Positions 26,601 to 41,600 are shown, counted from the first letter of the stretch. The stretch: 64,000 bases of DNA from Ecdyonurus torrentis (GCA_949318235.1 OX439134.1:25468400-25532399), one strand, 5' to 3'. Notes: generated from the sequence alone by a model not told the origin. Numbers and translations: made by a program.

Positions 26601-29600
26601 GAATATTTTGATTATAATATTAAACTATGCAACTTTTTAAACTATTATCAACTGTAACTGTTAAACTGTTATCATACATGTGTGATCTGTTGATTAAGGT
26701 ACTACTTTAGGGTAGCGATGTTGTCGTAAAATTCAATTTAATATTACTTTTTAGGTTCATAATGAACCAAGGAACAATTCTCTATACTCCAAAAAGTTTC
26801 GGCTCAAATCAAATCTTCCGCAAATTAGCATTAAAAGTCGTTGGGTTACGCCCCCTTTAACACGCAAAACATACAAAACTTCAAACTCCCCGTGTGCAAA
26901 ATTTTTCTTGATCAACTTCTAAACAAAAAATACTAGTGTGTTCTATAGATCAATTTTTAATGAATTTGACTTTTTAAACGATTTTTACAAGACATTTATA
27001 GAGAAAAAAATTAATGAAGATTGCATTTATTCAAATTAACATGGGTCAATTTGCGATAATTTTTTTTCTCGGCAAATTCGTTCTAGAAAAATCTGAAAAA
27101 TCATTTTTCATTAAAAATCAACACGAAAAACAAGCTAGTATTTTTTTTAACCACTGAAAAAAATTTAAAGTGGGTCAAAATTGGGGTCCAAATATAGATT
27201 CATTAGCATTAGGGGGCGGGGCATTTGCGATACTTTGACGCTCTGTTGTGACGTGAGTTTTTAAGATAGAATTTTTTTGATTTCATTTTTGGGTACACCA
27301 GCCTGAACTTAATTCAAAGTCATAATAAAAAAATTTCACTCCTACCCTAAAGTAGTACCTTAAAATGTGTTATTTATTAATAATTCTTGTACATTCTACA
27401 GTTCTCTTATTTTGAATGGTGTTTGATTATAGGACGTGCACGTCAGTATGACCTAGCCTCTGCTACAAGGACAGAAGGAACATGTCCTGACATGTGTCCT
27501 GAAAAAGAACGTTATCTAAGAGAAGACAGGCACCAAGTTGCTCTGTATGAGCAGAATCAGGTAAGCTTTTAATATTAACTAGAACATTTAGTCCCAAGTC
27601 ACAATGTAAATTAGAGAACCTTTACGTTTCATTATTTTTCACTTCAACGTGCTCTTATCTCTGCCTACTATTTTCTATTAAAAACAAATACATATATAGG
27701 CTTTTATATATTTTTTAATGATGTATGTATCAATCACAATGTTTTTATTAGTCTCCTAATTTACATATTAGAAGAAGAGGATTTTTTTTAATAGTAGGCA
27801 GAGATTAGAGCACACCAAATTGAAAATTTATAAAACGCGGAGATTCTCTAATTTGTATCAACTTTGATGTTTTTTTCCTGATATATATTAAAAGAAGAAA
27901 TTGCAGTGGTACTGTATGCACCTTTCTAATCAACACCAGTACTTTTATCTTAAACCAAATTGGTACCATTTTAATAATATTATTCTTCCCTCCCTTTCTC
28001 ATTGTTTTTTCCCTTTTTTGAAATGTACAAATTATATTTATGGACTTGACTTGTTTTGAACACAAACTATACAAATATTGAGAGATTAGACTAAAAATGA
28101 CTGGTATTTCTTACAGGATGGAACTGGAATGAACCACCAGCTTGCAGTGAAACAATATTCTCGTAGTTCTGCAGATCAAGAACTACCTCTTCCTTACGAG
28201 CTACGCCCTCCTCATGTACTACGTGTGACGATGAATCATTTGTTAGCTAACATAGCTGCCAGAGTGGATGTACCTGGGGAGAGTTTGGGAGATTGGTACT
28301 TTTATCTATGGGATCGTACAAGAGCTATTCGTAAGGTGAGTTATAACATTAATGGTGCTCCGCAATATTATGTCCAATGTAGAGAACTTAAATAGAGAAA
28401 TAAAAACCTCACGATTTAGGTTGACCCACAGTTAACACTACAGTTAAGCTAAAATCCTGGGTCATGTACAAATGACTTTTTCTTTTCTTTTTCTTTTTCT
28501 TTTTTTTTTCTTTTTTTTTTTTCTGCTGCTGCTAATGTTATGAAACAGACAATTTCTTAATGTGGTGTCAATTAGCCGATATGGGGGGAGGTGGGAAGAA
28601 GAATGGATGATGATGAGCCTTGAAGGACAGGAACCTTGTAAGTTAGAGGTGTCCCTGTTAGTCAAGATCCACTATCTTTCATTTCCCAATTTTTCCAATC
28701 TATTTTTGTGGTACAACTATTCAATTCAACGTGCTCTAATCGCTACCAACTATTTTCTAAATATATATTTTTAAGCTTATTGTTATCAACTATCAAACCT
28801 TTTTATCAGTCAAATACCGTAAAGTCAAAATTTCCTTAATTATTATTACAGTACTAAATATTTGTTGTATTTCAGGACATTACACAACAAGAACTATGTG
28901 ATCCTGATGCTGTAACTTTAGTAGAGCAATGTGCAAGATTCCACATATCATGTTCAGCAAGACTAGCTGAAGAAGGCATGGCAGTATTTGATACTAAAAT
29001 CAACACAGAGAATCTAGCCAAGTGTTTACAAACACTGAAACATCTGTATCATGATATGAGATTACGAGGAGTTGTTTGTGCAAATGAACCTGAGTTCAGG
29101 GCTTATGTAGCATTGCTAAATCTAAATGAAGGAGATGCTATGTGGTAAGTACAATGTTGCATGGAAATTAACTGACATTTTAAATGGTGGTCTTCTCAAA
29201 CCTCTTCATCATTGGTGATTCTGTACCCACATTTTTTTTTTTTTTTTTTTTTTTTGCAAAACAAAAATATAAAAGTTATATACTGTATAATAATATTTTA
29301 TACAGTCACTTTGCAAGCTGACAACATTTCACTTTCACACAACCTGCAGTTTCTGTTTTTTCAAAGCGTCATCTTCTTTGATGTTCATTTTATGAAGACC
29401 GCAGGAGTGTGAGTGTACACAAAAGCTACTAACAGGCACTTTAATTTAAATTCAATTAAAAATTTAAAATAGTTTATTTTCCAATCTCCTACAATCAAAA
29501 GCAGCAATGCAATATTTTGTACACGTCTCCCAAATAAATCTGACTGCAGTGTTAAAATCTCTAAATGTTAAATATATGGGAAAACTTTAACATGACCAGT

Positions 29601-32600
29601 TTTGTAGCAATATTTATGTAACCTGTGCCATCAAGACTTTCACCAAGCTATGGACCTCATCGTGGTTTGGTACTTGTTGGTTTTACCTATTCTTTGATTA
29701 CATATTCAAACCAAAATATGTAGTGTTTACTTTCCAAATTAATGCTTGATTTAATTGTTCACCAGGGAGGTACAACAACTAGACCCTGAGGTCCGAGCCT
29801 CGGGACCAGTACAGTATGCAGTGCAGACGTACCTAGCTCTCAGTCATTACAATTACGTAAGGTTCTTCAAGTTGGTGAGAGCAGGAGGCTTTCTGAATGC
29901 CGCAATCTTGATGAGATATTTTACTCAAGCTCGTTCTAGAGCCGTGGAGATCCTCACGAGAGCGTTGTGTCCTTCTGGGAAAGCCAACGTACAGGTAGGA
30001 TGTAAACTATTTTATTATTATTTAGGTTAAAAAAGTAAAACTGTTACTAAAATCTCCAGTAAATAATATTTTCAATATTAAAGAAAAGGATGGAAATACC
30101 AGTAAGGACCTTACTGCCCGATTCTTCTAGTATTTTCAATTCCCTATTTATGAAATATTTTTATTAGAATTTATTTTAATCTAGATGTACCATAGTCACA
30201 ACTGTACAGTCTTTTTACTAAAATAGTTATTTGTTATTTCTATTGGCATATGAATATAACGTGTATTTAAGTGGAGTTTTGCGTCATCTGATATCTCAGT
30301 CTAATTGCATTGTATGGTCATAAGTCTATAGGGTCTATGCATTCATGTTAAAGTCGACGCCATGTTGGATAACTCAATAACATGGGTGGAATAGGACAAA
30401 AAATCATTTTGCCAGTTTAATAACTCTATGCAATATTTTTGAGAGCATTGAGCACTGATGCTGTAAATATGTTGAAATATTATCTCAAGTATGTGAGAAA
30501 AATAACAATAACAAAAAATTAGCCGATTTCCCAAAGAAAGGTGGCTTAAATGAAGTTTGTCCTATGCTGAGCAATGTTATGCACTACTCCAGTATGGCCT
30601 CCAAGCGCAATAAATATGACGTCATCCTCATACACCCTATAGAAATCAATTTCGTAGTAAAAAGACTATACACACAACTGTAATATATATTTTTTACCAG
30701 TCAAAGAACCTGCACGTTACAAAAAATGCCCATTCCATTTAATTACCCATAGCTGATCGTCATTTTAGTAGCAGAGAACAGGGTTTACAAACACCATTAA
30801 TTTTATTCTTATGAGAAAAATATTTGCTGACTTTAAATGATAAAATATATAATCACTTTCACAATCACAAGTAAACTGTAATATTATATCACATAATTAT
30901 TTTTGTTTACAGTACCCACTTATTGAGCTGGTACGACAACTTGGGTTTGAAGATACAACTCAGGCAGCAAGATTCTGTGAGCTACATGGCTTAGAATCCA
31001 ACATGGAAAAAGGATTTGTGTCATTGTCTCGAATGTGTTTCATGCATCCTGAAACTAGTGTTCCTGTTAAGAGAGCCAGAAATTTAGTAGAATCACAACT
31101 ATCTGTCTCCTTTGCTGAGGTAATTATACTGTTGATCAAATTAAAACATATCAATTTAAGGAAAAGACCATCGTGGTTAGGATCAATAATAAAGAAAAGG
31201 ATAGAATTACCAGCAGGGGCCTTACCACAGTAGATGTTTTATGGAGAGGTGAAAGTCTCGCGTGGTTTTGTTATAAAAAAGTTCATTTCATAACTGAGAG
31301 CTTTTGTCATATATCAACTATTGAAAAGATTTACTCAAGCAAATCACTGTTACGACAAAAGCTTTCAGTTATGAAATAAATTTTTTGATAACAAAACACT
31401 GTGCCATGCAAGACTTCGAACTCTCCATAGAACTTCTACTGTGGTAAGGCCCCTCTGCTGTTAATTCTATCCTGTTCTTTATTATTGAAATTAAAACATG
31501 TAAGTAAAAAAAAAAATAATAATAATACAGTAAATAAATAAAATAATAATAATAAAAAAAAACATTGTGCAACTCTAATATGCAGCATTATGTGATGCAT
31601 AAAAAACAAAATACAATAAACTCTCAATTTTGTGAAATAACAAGGGGACCTAGAAAATGGCCATGTCACAAAATCAAGAGCTTTACCATTGCCATGCTTA
31701 TATTGAAGTCTGCTGAGGACCCAACTAACCATTTTATAGAAGCAAGAGTTAACTGCTGTAATCTAATATTGTTGTGAATCATTTCATAATTAAAAATTTC
31801 TCTGATGACAAAGTTATTTACAGTACATTTTAATTTAGTAATTCTCATGCAAAAAGTATAGTAATGTCAAGTGGAATGACTTAAGTCAGATTTTCAAAAA
31901 TTATTTTCTCTCTAACTAAGGATCATAGAAAAGTGAAATAAAAACTTAAGAGGTAGTGCAAAAATCAAACTTTACTTTCGTTTGTGTTTCACGTTTCTAT
32001 AAGCTTTAGTTATTTTTTTTTATTTTATTTATTAAACACATTGCGTGTACAACATACATCTAAACATTCACTCATAAACATTACATATAATATCAAGATC
32101 AAATAACAGTATTATACATGTTGATCAGTGCCCTCGGCATAGTAGGCCATACTTAAATGTCTCCTAGAACATGTGAGGAGATGATACTGTTCACATGACA
32201 TCCCACACAAGGAGCAGATACAATTATTATTACAAATATGATATTCTTTAGTGTTACAAATTTTGTGATGAAAACCGTGTGCCGCGTAGCGGGTGATAAT
32301 ATTACGATTCCTCTGATTTGAGTTTTTCCATGTATCATTTTTTAAAGCTGGTGTATTATAAAATGATAGATTAATATCATCAGTTTTATTTTCTCTAATT
32401 TGAACAAACTTAATAAAATTTTCAGTTTCTGGCAAATTAAATTTTAATCTCAGCTCACGTACATAAAACTCCTCTCCTGAAAGTTCATAAACTAGTCTAG
32501 ATTTTGTATATTTTGAGAGGCACATTGCTCTCTTAAGAAAACGAGATTTTTAGTTAGGTAGTAAATTTTTTTAAATTTTGGGCATAGTTAGCCCACTTGG

Positions 32601-35600
32601 CAGTAACTAAATTTACAGCAATGGTAAATTTAAAAAAATTACAAATGAAAATAATCTGACTGGTCTGTTGGCTCATTAGGTTTCATTGAGATTTGGCTCA
32701 GTTGGAAAACACTAAAAACTCATTATGTTCATTCTAGTCCCATAAAGTAAAAGTGCTCATAGCCTTGCACGCCTAGCGTGCATAGGGCCGTGCATAACGG
32801 CTTGAGACAATATATGGCTTGATATATATATTTTTCAAATATAGATTTTTTAATCCACTATCGCCTTTTGAGATTTTCAGTTGACGCTGCTGCCTCGCGC
32901 CAACTCTCATTTGGTTTCTCCCTATCAAATTTTAAAGTAAAAGTAAATAATTTATTTGTGGTGTCCAGGTGATAGCTGGGTGCAGTATGGAATACATCAA
33001 TACTCCACTTCCTCAACCAACATCTAGTTTTGACCCCGGTACTGGACTGCTATCTGGCAAAGCTAGAGAGTTATTTGAACCACTGTTGAGTCATCAAGCT
33101 AACATTGAGCCTCCACCTCCTCCTGTTGTTTTCAGCTTTGTCCAGGCACCCAAACCTGTGGACCATCTCATGATACAGACTGTAAGTACTCTAACACTTT
33201 GTGACATCTAAGTACTATTTATGTACTTCATTTGCCAAATAATATGTTAGTCTGCACTTTACGCTGTCTTTAATGTATTGGTTCAGATATAGGGCATGCT
33301 GCCCTAACTATTTGCTTTGCAATAAACATTATTTATTTATATCAAAATTTCATTATTCTCCTTTCTATATACTGTGACTGTCTTGGCAGTAATAATACCT
33401 GATTAATTTTTTCCCCAAACAGCTGTCGAACAACACAATCCACAAAGTGATGACTGAAGTGCAAGGAGAAGTGATACGAAGTGTTGCCAACTCTGTGCTC
33501 AGAGACTGGAAAATTGCAGTTGCTGCTAAGAAAGCTGCTAGTATGTGTATGATCATGGCATCAGGACAACACATTAGGTACGTTGTGATTTAGCAAGTTG
33601 ATTGGGAAGAAGAAAAAAAGTGATTATATTCAAATCAAGGAAAAAAACGTTGTAATTACGATATTTAAGTAAAGAATAGGTAAATAGCAAGTGCTTTACC
33701 ACAGTAAAAGTTCTATGGAGAGGTTGAGGTCTCATGTTGGTCAGAGTTTAGTCATGCAATGTTTGTATAACCGAGAGCTTTTGTCAATATAATGACATTA
33801 TCAATAAACAAAGAAAATTACATGTCCACATCTGGTCATTGCTGGTAGTTCTATACTTTACTTTAATATTCTTGTTTCATGATAATATTTAAATTGCAAG
33901 ATTTTTTACACTTTTACAATGACACTGAACCTTTCTGCTATAAAAATGATTGAGCATTGTTAAACAGTAAACACACATAAATATCAAATGTCCCTATTAT
34001 TTTCAATGGGAAGACAACGTGGCACATGAATCACTTTCAAACTGAAAATGTTTAACCGTCCAAAAATATTGTTTTTACTTATAGGCTATTAAATAGATCT
34101 ATCAAATGTTACTTTCAATTTTATTTTCAGTGCAAAAATAAATAGCTACAGAAATTGTTAGTTTTGATGTAAGTAGGGCACCTGTAAATTGCAAGCTTGT
34201 GCAAATTCCAGTTTAAGAAATTGTATTTATTTATTTACTTATGTATTATCATTAAATAAAGCTTTATTGTTGATTTCCTCTTTCTAGGTATTATTGTTAC
34301 TGTACAAATTCTTTCATTTTTGTTTAAATACTAAATTTTTGTGACGGTAAATTTTTAAATTTGATTACAGTAGGCCTATAGTTTTTGAAAATACTCTGTC
34401 ACATGATTGTTAAAATACAACATATTTAATTGTTTTACAGGGAGGTGTGTGCTGAAGAGTTAGAAAATGCAAGACTGGAGGAGAAAGCAAGGCAAGAGGC
34501 TTTGGAAGCCATGAGAGTTAGAGCTGTAAAACGTCAAGAAATGATCAACAGGACTGCTGAAAAGGTATGAAACACATAATGTAACAAGAGATGGGTGATG
34601 TAGGTAAAGTTAGCTTTTAAGTGAAACTTGTAACTTGTGAAGTGAAACTTTAATATTTTATTGATTTTTTTGGTTTCAAGTACAGTATTGAAACTTAGTG
34701 TTTGTTTAATTAAGGAAATTAACCCATTGCGGTGGAATAAAAACATGATAAAGTAAACCAGCAAGTGCCTTACCATAGTGCAGAGATGTTTTATAATTAT
34801 ATTGGTGAAAATCTTGCTAGCATAGCTACTTCTATATTTATTATCTCTTCAAACTATTGCACATCTTTTCACTATTGTGTTCTTTTTAATTTTATCAAAT
34901 ATTGAAACACTATTAGACTTTTCTGCAACATTAAAGCCCTTGTCAACTTACTTTTTTATCATTTAGAAATTAGAATACTAGACTGATAATTATCATACCT
35001 TAATATCCATGAATTAGACACCATCACGTTGATTTTGTATTTATTTTTGTTTACTTCCCTTTTTGCGGTTATATCAGGTATCTACACAATGTACTGCCGC
35101 CAATCACAGTCACCGCTCTGGTCACGTGATAAATTTAAGCCCCTCCCTCAAGTTCTTTACCCCTATCACAGCCCCATCGGTACATTGTGACGTCAGATAC
35201 GTGATATAACCGCAAAACGGAAAATAAACGAAAATAAATACAAAATGTTGGTGTCTAATTCATGGATATTAAGGTATGGTGATTATCATTCTAGTATTCT
35301 AAATGATAAAAAAAGTAAGTTGACAAGGGCTTTAAGAGAAGGAGAATAAATTGTTATTTAAAATGAAAAATAGGTGAAAGTCAGAAGATAATTCTTATTT
35401 TGGCAATTTGAATTATTCTCCATCACTTGTTTATTAGCTTCTTCTCACATCAAAAGTTCAAACTGATTCCTTAATTTTGATAGAGTATTACTGAGCTGAC
35501 AGAAACAGTTGTACAAACTGAACTACACACTGTGGTACTAGAAGAGATGCAGAGACAAAGAGAGTTGGCAGCTTTGGCTCTCGTCAAATCACAAGCACTT

Positions 35601-38600
35601 ACATCTGATGTTGTCAACCTGATACTGAAAGAGGTTGCCAGGGAGGAAATCTTGGATGCCAGAGCAAAGTGGTAAGTCCACAACACAGTGACATTCAATG
35701 TTTTAAAATAAGATTAAGTTGATTGAGAATAAAGTATTTCTGAATCAGAAAATAAAATCAATTGAAGGGGAAAAAACATCTGGGTTAGAATCAATAATAA
35801 AGAAAAGGATAGAAATACCAGCAAGAGCCTTACTACAGTAGGAGTTCTATGGAGAGGTCAAAGTCTCAAAGTCTCATGTGGCACATGAGACCTCTCCATA
35901 GAACTTCTACTAAGGCAAGGCCCTTGCTGGTATTTCTATCCCTTTCTTTATTATTGATACACGAAATAGAAAATATAGAAAAAATATGATAGCAAACATG
36001 TTAGTGTCTTTGGAAGCTTTTAGTAAGTGCGCTGATTAAAAGCAATTGAATAAGGGGGGGGGGGACACAATAAGAATAAAAGTGGTGAGTCTACTTGCAA
36101 AATCAAAGTTAATGTTTTCAAAATTTAGAAAGTAAACAGTGCATTTCCCATTAAAAAATATATATATAGCTATATAAATAAATAAAGACACTAAAAATAA
36201 TAGTACTGTAATTCAAGATTTTTGGTATATTAACATTAAAACTATGCACATAACAACAAACTTTGAACAATAACCTTTTCTCAAGGGTTGCTAATCAATC
36301 TTTCTTTTAGGTAGAGGAGTGAATGAATGTATTTTCCAGCAAGAAGTTTTGCATATTTTATAAGGAACCCAATATTTACAGAGAGTGAAACTTAACCATA
36401 GAAAATACTAACTGAAATCATTCTAATTTATCTAAACAGGGCTGCTGAAATTAAAGCTCTGACAGAACGTTTGAGAATGAAACGTGCTCATCGTATGTTA
36501 CTACGTTGGCGTGAAATAGCACTACGTGCTCGCAGACTTTGGCAGAGAGTCCAAGATTTTCCTGCAGGATTCTCCTCTTTACATCCAGCACAGCAAGCTG
36601 ATGAAATGACAGTCCATGTCAGTCCTAAGAACTGCAGATATCCAGTCCCAGGCAAACTTGTATTTAAGCCAGGTAAATATCATTCTAACAATATCATCTT
36701 AAAAGTAAATTGCAATAAAGATTGTTGTTGTTTTTTATTGTTTATTTGATTTGTTTCCTTTTATACAATAATTTGTGCTGAAAAATTGCACTTGGCTTTT
36801 ACTAGCAACCAACAACATGTGTTGCACCTTTTTGGGTTATTATTATTTTTTATTGGGTATTATTATTAGGTATTATTTATGATGTTAAAAAATTGAAAAT
36901 TAAATTTATAATAGAAAAAAATAATAGAGATAGATTAAAGGGCACATTTTATTGTTTCAACCTGTGCTCCACAATTTTCCATTAAAATTTTACTTTTAAT
37001 TTTTTTACTATCATACAGTATATTATCTAATGCAATTTTTCCCCCTCATTTTTATGATTTATTATTATTATTTTAGTAATGAATTTGTTAAATGCAATGA
37101 AACCAATCACTAGCAAAGTATATCATATTGAAGCCAATATTTACTGAATCAGTACATATAAGTATGTAATCTGAAGCAAACACATGTCAATTACTTCATG
37201 TTATAATTGTGTATTTCAGAATTACGTGACGTTAGCACTCAAAGCTTGCCTTTACTTGATATGGGTGCGATACATGCTCACTTACGCCACACCAAGAAAT
37301 CAGTTCCTGGCTTCTTATTGGGAGTTGAACCAACTTGTGCTCCACCCACTTGGCAAGTGGCTGTCTCCTTACCTACTCAGCATTCTTACCTCAAAGCCTG
37401 GACTGAGAAATGTATCTCTCAATCTCCACTGCAGTACCACGGGGTAAAAACACATTAATTATGTATTAGAAACTGGAGTTTTTTTTTTATTTTATTTATT
37501 AAACTCAATGCGTGTACAACATACGGAGTTGAAAGTGGATTTTACAAAGGATGGGGGTGCATTGACCTCTGAAAAGTCATATTCTAAAATAAAAAGGAGC
37601 AAAGAGTAACCATGCACTTGGCCTTTTTTTTTTTTAATGTACCAATATGCCAATATTATCTTGCAGAATGCTATCAGGAATGTGGTTCTATTTGTCTTTT
37701 CCCCCCTCAAAGCAATAACACTATTTGTAAAACATGAAAACAATTACAATTGTCTACTTAAGGGGAAGGGTAATAGATTCAATATTCTAGATTTTTATCA
37801 TCCATTATCAGCAAATTTGGTGTCACAGGACAAAATAAAAATGAAATGAATTTGAAAATTAACATACCAGGGGGTCTGTTCCGTAAGGCTTCTTGAGAAA
37901 CTCGGTACTGAGAAAGGGGGCGTGGCTCACGAGTTTTCTATGACAAACAAGTGAGTTACGCCCCCTTTCTCGATACCGAGTTTCTCGTGAAGACTTACGG
38001 AACAGACCCCCAGGTAAAGAAATGTGGCCTGAAATTTCAAACTAATGTACCTGAAAATTTTGCATGGTGGCACTTTTTTTTTTTTGTTTTTTGTTTTTTC
38101 TGTGCTTCAAAATATTACTGCAAAAAAATTAGGACCAGTTGACTGTTGACAACTACTTTCTTTTGATCATAATTCACTACGCCACTTTGACTGTACTATG
38201 TGGTAAGATTTCCAAGTTACAAGAAATATTTTATACTTGCAGGGTTGCTGTGTGTATGAAACACGAGGTGTAATGTTAAGATTTGACATCCTGATTGGCT
38301 CTCAATGCATGCAGTCTGCACACGGGGTTGTGCTCGTATGTGAGAATCAAGCAGAAGCAGCGGTGAGATTGACAAAGTTGTTTCAAAACAAAGCTCCGTG
38401 CAATGCGTTACCAGTAGCCATCTTAACGTTAGGTGAGTATGGGTTTTGTTTATAATCTCAAAATATGTGTTTCACCTGATCACTAACTTAAGTTCAAATA
38501 TAACCCAACTATTTTTTAAAGTATTTTCGTATGTACTGTAAAAAAAAGTTAGTGGAAATTATTTCAACTGCAAATTAAGTTAAGTTTCTGCTAATTAAGT

Positions 38601-41600
38601 TGTGATTAACTGTAAAAATATTTTGTCTCAAGTAATTGATATCCATTTTCAATGTTAAAATTAGAAAAAAACATTTTGCAATAGAATTTTATACCTGTTT
38701 GAGGCACAAAAACTTATACTGTACTGTATTTAATTACAATAAAAATTAAAACCTAGATGTTTAAAAAAAAAATTGTTTTGATCAATTTGAAAGCGTTTGT
38801 ATTCTAGGAAGATGAAAAGATAATTAAGGTAATTAATGTACGATTGCAGGTGGAAGTGGAGATTTAGGAGAAGAAATGACCTCAGCAATGCAGAACCTTG
38901 GACAGAAAAGTGCCTTACATCACGTTAGGACTTTCTCTCTACCCAGCAAGCCTTGTGATTCTGACAGGGTGAGTAATATTAATTGATATGAGGGTTGCTC
39001 TTCTGTAAAGTCCACCTTAAAATTATAAATTTGGAGAGGAAAGGATAGGAGAAACCAGCAAAGGCTGTACCATAGTGAAGAGAGTTCCATAGTTGGGACT
39101 CTCTTCATTGTGGTAAGGTCTTTGCTGTTTTGTTTTTTATATCCTTTTCTTTTAAATTTATGATCTAAAGTTTGTTTCATTACCATTTTACAGAAAACTG
39201 ATTATTGTTAAATCATAAGGGACACATTAATGAACTGCTGATAAATTTTCTCAAAATTAACTAAACATAATTTTTTACAAAAGCTAGAGTTTACTCTGTA
39301 CTGTCAAATTTAAAGTAGTTGCTACAAATGCTAGCACTATATTTTTTTCCCACTGCTTCAATGCTGCTTGTTATTGTTAACAGTTACAAGAAGCTGTACA
39401 ATGGCTAGCAGGTCTCAGTTCTCCATTAGATTGTTTGGTATCCACACCTCTACCTGCACTCATATCTAGTCTACAACGTACCAGTATGTGGGCAAGTTTG
39501 GTGGTGTCTGTATTACCTCCATCACAAACCACTTCAGCATTGCAAACTATTACAAAGGTAAGTCACCTTTTTTTTCTTTCTTTCTTTTTTCTTTTTTTTT
39601 TTTTTTACTGTATTGCAATTTTTCTCTCCACTCGTATTTTAAAAGTTCAGTAGTAGAGGTTAGGAGTTTAAAACTGGTACTCAATTAACATTTAATTTGC
39701 ATTGTCTCTAAATACATTAGTGCTGTCGAAATCCGGATAAAATTAAAATCCGGATTTCGGATAGAAAGTTATCCGGATCGATTGATCCGTATTTGGCGGA
39801 CAAGAAATTATCTGGATTCACTGATCCGTTTTAAATCCGGATCACGATCCGGATCCATGTATCCGGATAGAAAATCGGATAACGGATAATTTTTTATCCG
39901 GATTTTGAAATCCGGATTTTTTTCGCTTAATATTTATCGTAATTATATGAAATCGTGATCTGGGTCATTAATGTGGAAAAAATTTAACGGATCACGATCT
40001 TGATCAAATTATCCGGATCAATGTTATCCGAATATAATCCGGATCAAAATTATCCATATCGTGATCCGGATCAACATTATCCGGATTGAGATCCGGATCA
40101 AATTATCCGGATAGAAATTCGGATAACGGATAACTTTTTATCCGGATTTTTTTCGACAGCACTAATATACATGTTTATACATCAAACTCTATAGTGCATA
40201 GAGAGTATGTCTAAGTTGAAGCAGCTTTTCAAAAATCAATTTTTAGAAGAAAAGAAAAAAAAATTGCATGTTGACATAATTTTACAACTCATCTCATGCA
40301 TTTATATATCTTGGTTTTTTTTTTTTTTTTTTTTAAATTGTTACTGTACTGTGTGTACCGCCGATAATGCAGTATACACAAAAGCTATTTTTCCACCATC
40401 TTACAATACATTTAAGAAAATAACTTAATATTGCACACAAAATGTTTATGTAAAAATAATAACGTTACAAAATTTTTCTATTTCAGCATCCAGATGCATT
40501 GTTGGCCATAGTAAACACACAACTAGATAAACTATCACAGTTAATAGAGAGTTGGCAACCTCAATATTGTGATAAAGAATTGGAGATAATCACAAAATCT
40601 TGTCCAGTATTACCATCAAATTGGAACACATCTAAATTACGACAATCTGCTTCTAGAGCTGTGAAATCATTACGTGTTCCGTTATTATGTATTCCTGGTT
40701 CTGAGTGGAATGATTTAATCTCAGCTCTCACAATCTTCTGTAAAAATATAGCAAGTAAACCAAGGGATGCCAATACATTATTAGCATGGTTAGTATTATA
40801 TATTTACCTATTATTTTTAGAATAAAAATAATACCAAGAATGCAATTAAGGAATATAGGACTATAGTTTCTTAACAGTATTTTATACTAAAAAATTTCTC
40901 TATATGAAAGAAAAAAAAAATGAATAAAAATTAAAATAAAGTACATGGCAGAGGGGAAAAAAAATATTTTAAGGACTTTTTCTATCGATATCTATAAACG
41001 TGTAATAGCAAAGTGCAATTTTCAGCACAAAATGCATTTTAAAAATTATTGCAACCCTTTTCTTTTATATTCTAATACAATTTAAGTAAGACATATTAAG
41101 GAAAATAAACCATTGCGGTTAGGTATGATAAATTTCAAAGAAAAAAAAAATAAAATAAAAAGATAGGATAGGATAGGATAGGAAAAACCAGCAAGAGTCT
41201 TACCATAGTTTGGTGGAAATCTTGCTAGCACAGATATAAAAAAAAAACTAACACATTGGAAGTGTTTCGGCAATAAACTCCGTCTCTCTTGGAGTTTGAA
41301 AAGAAAAAAAAAATGAATAAAAATTAAAATAAAGTACATGGCAGAGGGGAAAAAAAATATTTTAAGGACTTTTTCTATCGATATCTATAAACGTGTAATA
41401 GCAAAGTGCAATTTTCAGCACAAAATGCATTTTAAAAATTATTGCAACCCTTTTCTTTTATATTCTAATACAATTTAAGTAAGACATATTAAGGAAAATA
41501 AACCATTGCGGTTAGGTATGATAAATTTCAAAGAAAAAAAAAAAAAAAAAAAAAAAAAAAAGATAGGATAGGATAGGATAGGAAAAACCAGCAAGAGTCT

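Larger units (their letters stand above)
27433..31119 (+). other. MCM3AP: GANP exons 7-11: SAC3/GANP domain
   Basis: These exons encode residues 292-642. GTCPDMCPEKERYLRED is the family-defining opening. VKQYSRSSADQELPLPYELR and the following helices (LRVTMNHLLANI, DWYFYLWDRTRAIRKDI, FHISCSARLAE, LKHLYHDMR, FRAYVALLNLNEGDAMW, NYVRFFKLVR, MRYFTQARSRAVEIL) match the conserved SAC3 core that binds PCID2/Thp1. No internal stop or frameshift is seen. Confidence 0.92.
33423..36672 (+). other. MCM3AP: GANP exons 13-16: ENY2/centrin-binding helical region
   Basis: These exons encode residues 714-948, a long, highly charged, helix-rich stretch. It holds VMTEVQGEVIRSVANSVL, then RLEEKARQEALEAMRVRAVK, a second similar unit VVQTELHTVVLEEMQRQREL, and a third LTSDVVNLILKEVAREEIL. 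A W- and R-rich part follows (HRMLLRWREIALRARRLWQR). This matches the position and character of the Sac3/GANP CID helix that carries ENY2 and centrin. Repeated amphipathic units fit multiple ENY2 binding, which is inference. Confidence 0.75.

Noticed and set aside
39718..40164. CRISPR-like array of short repeats (ATCCGGAT)
   Set aside because: The units have irregular spacing and are palindromic octamers within a terminal-inverted-repeat frame, and the DNA is from an animal nucleus; it is not a CRISPR array.
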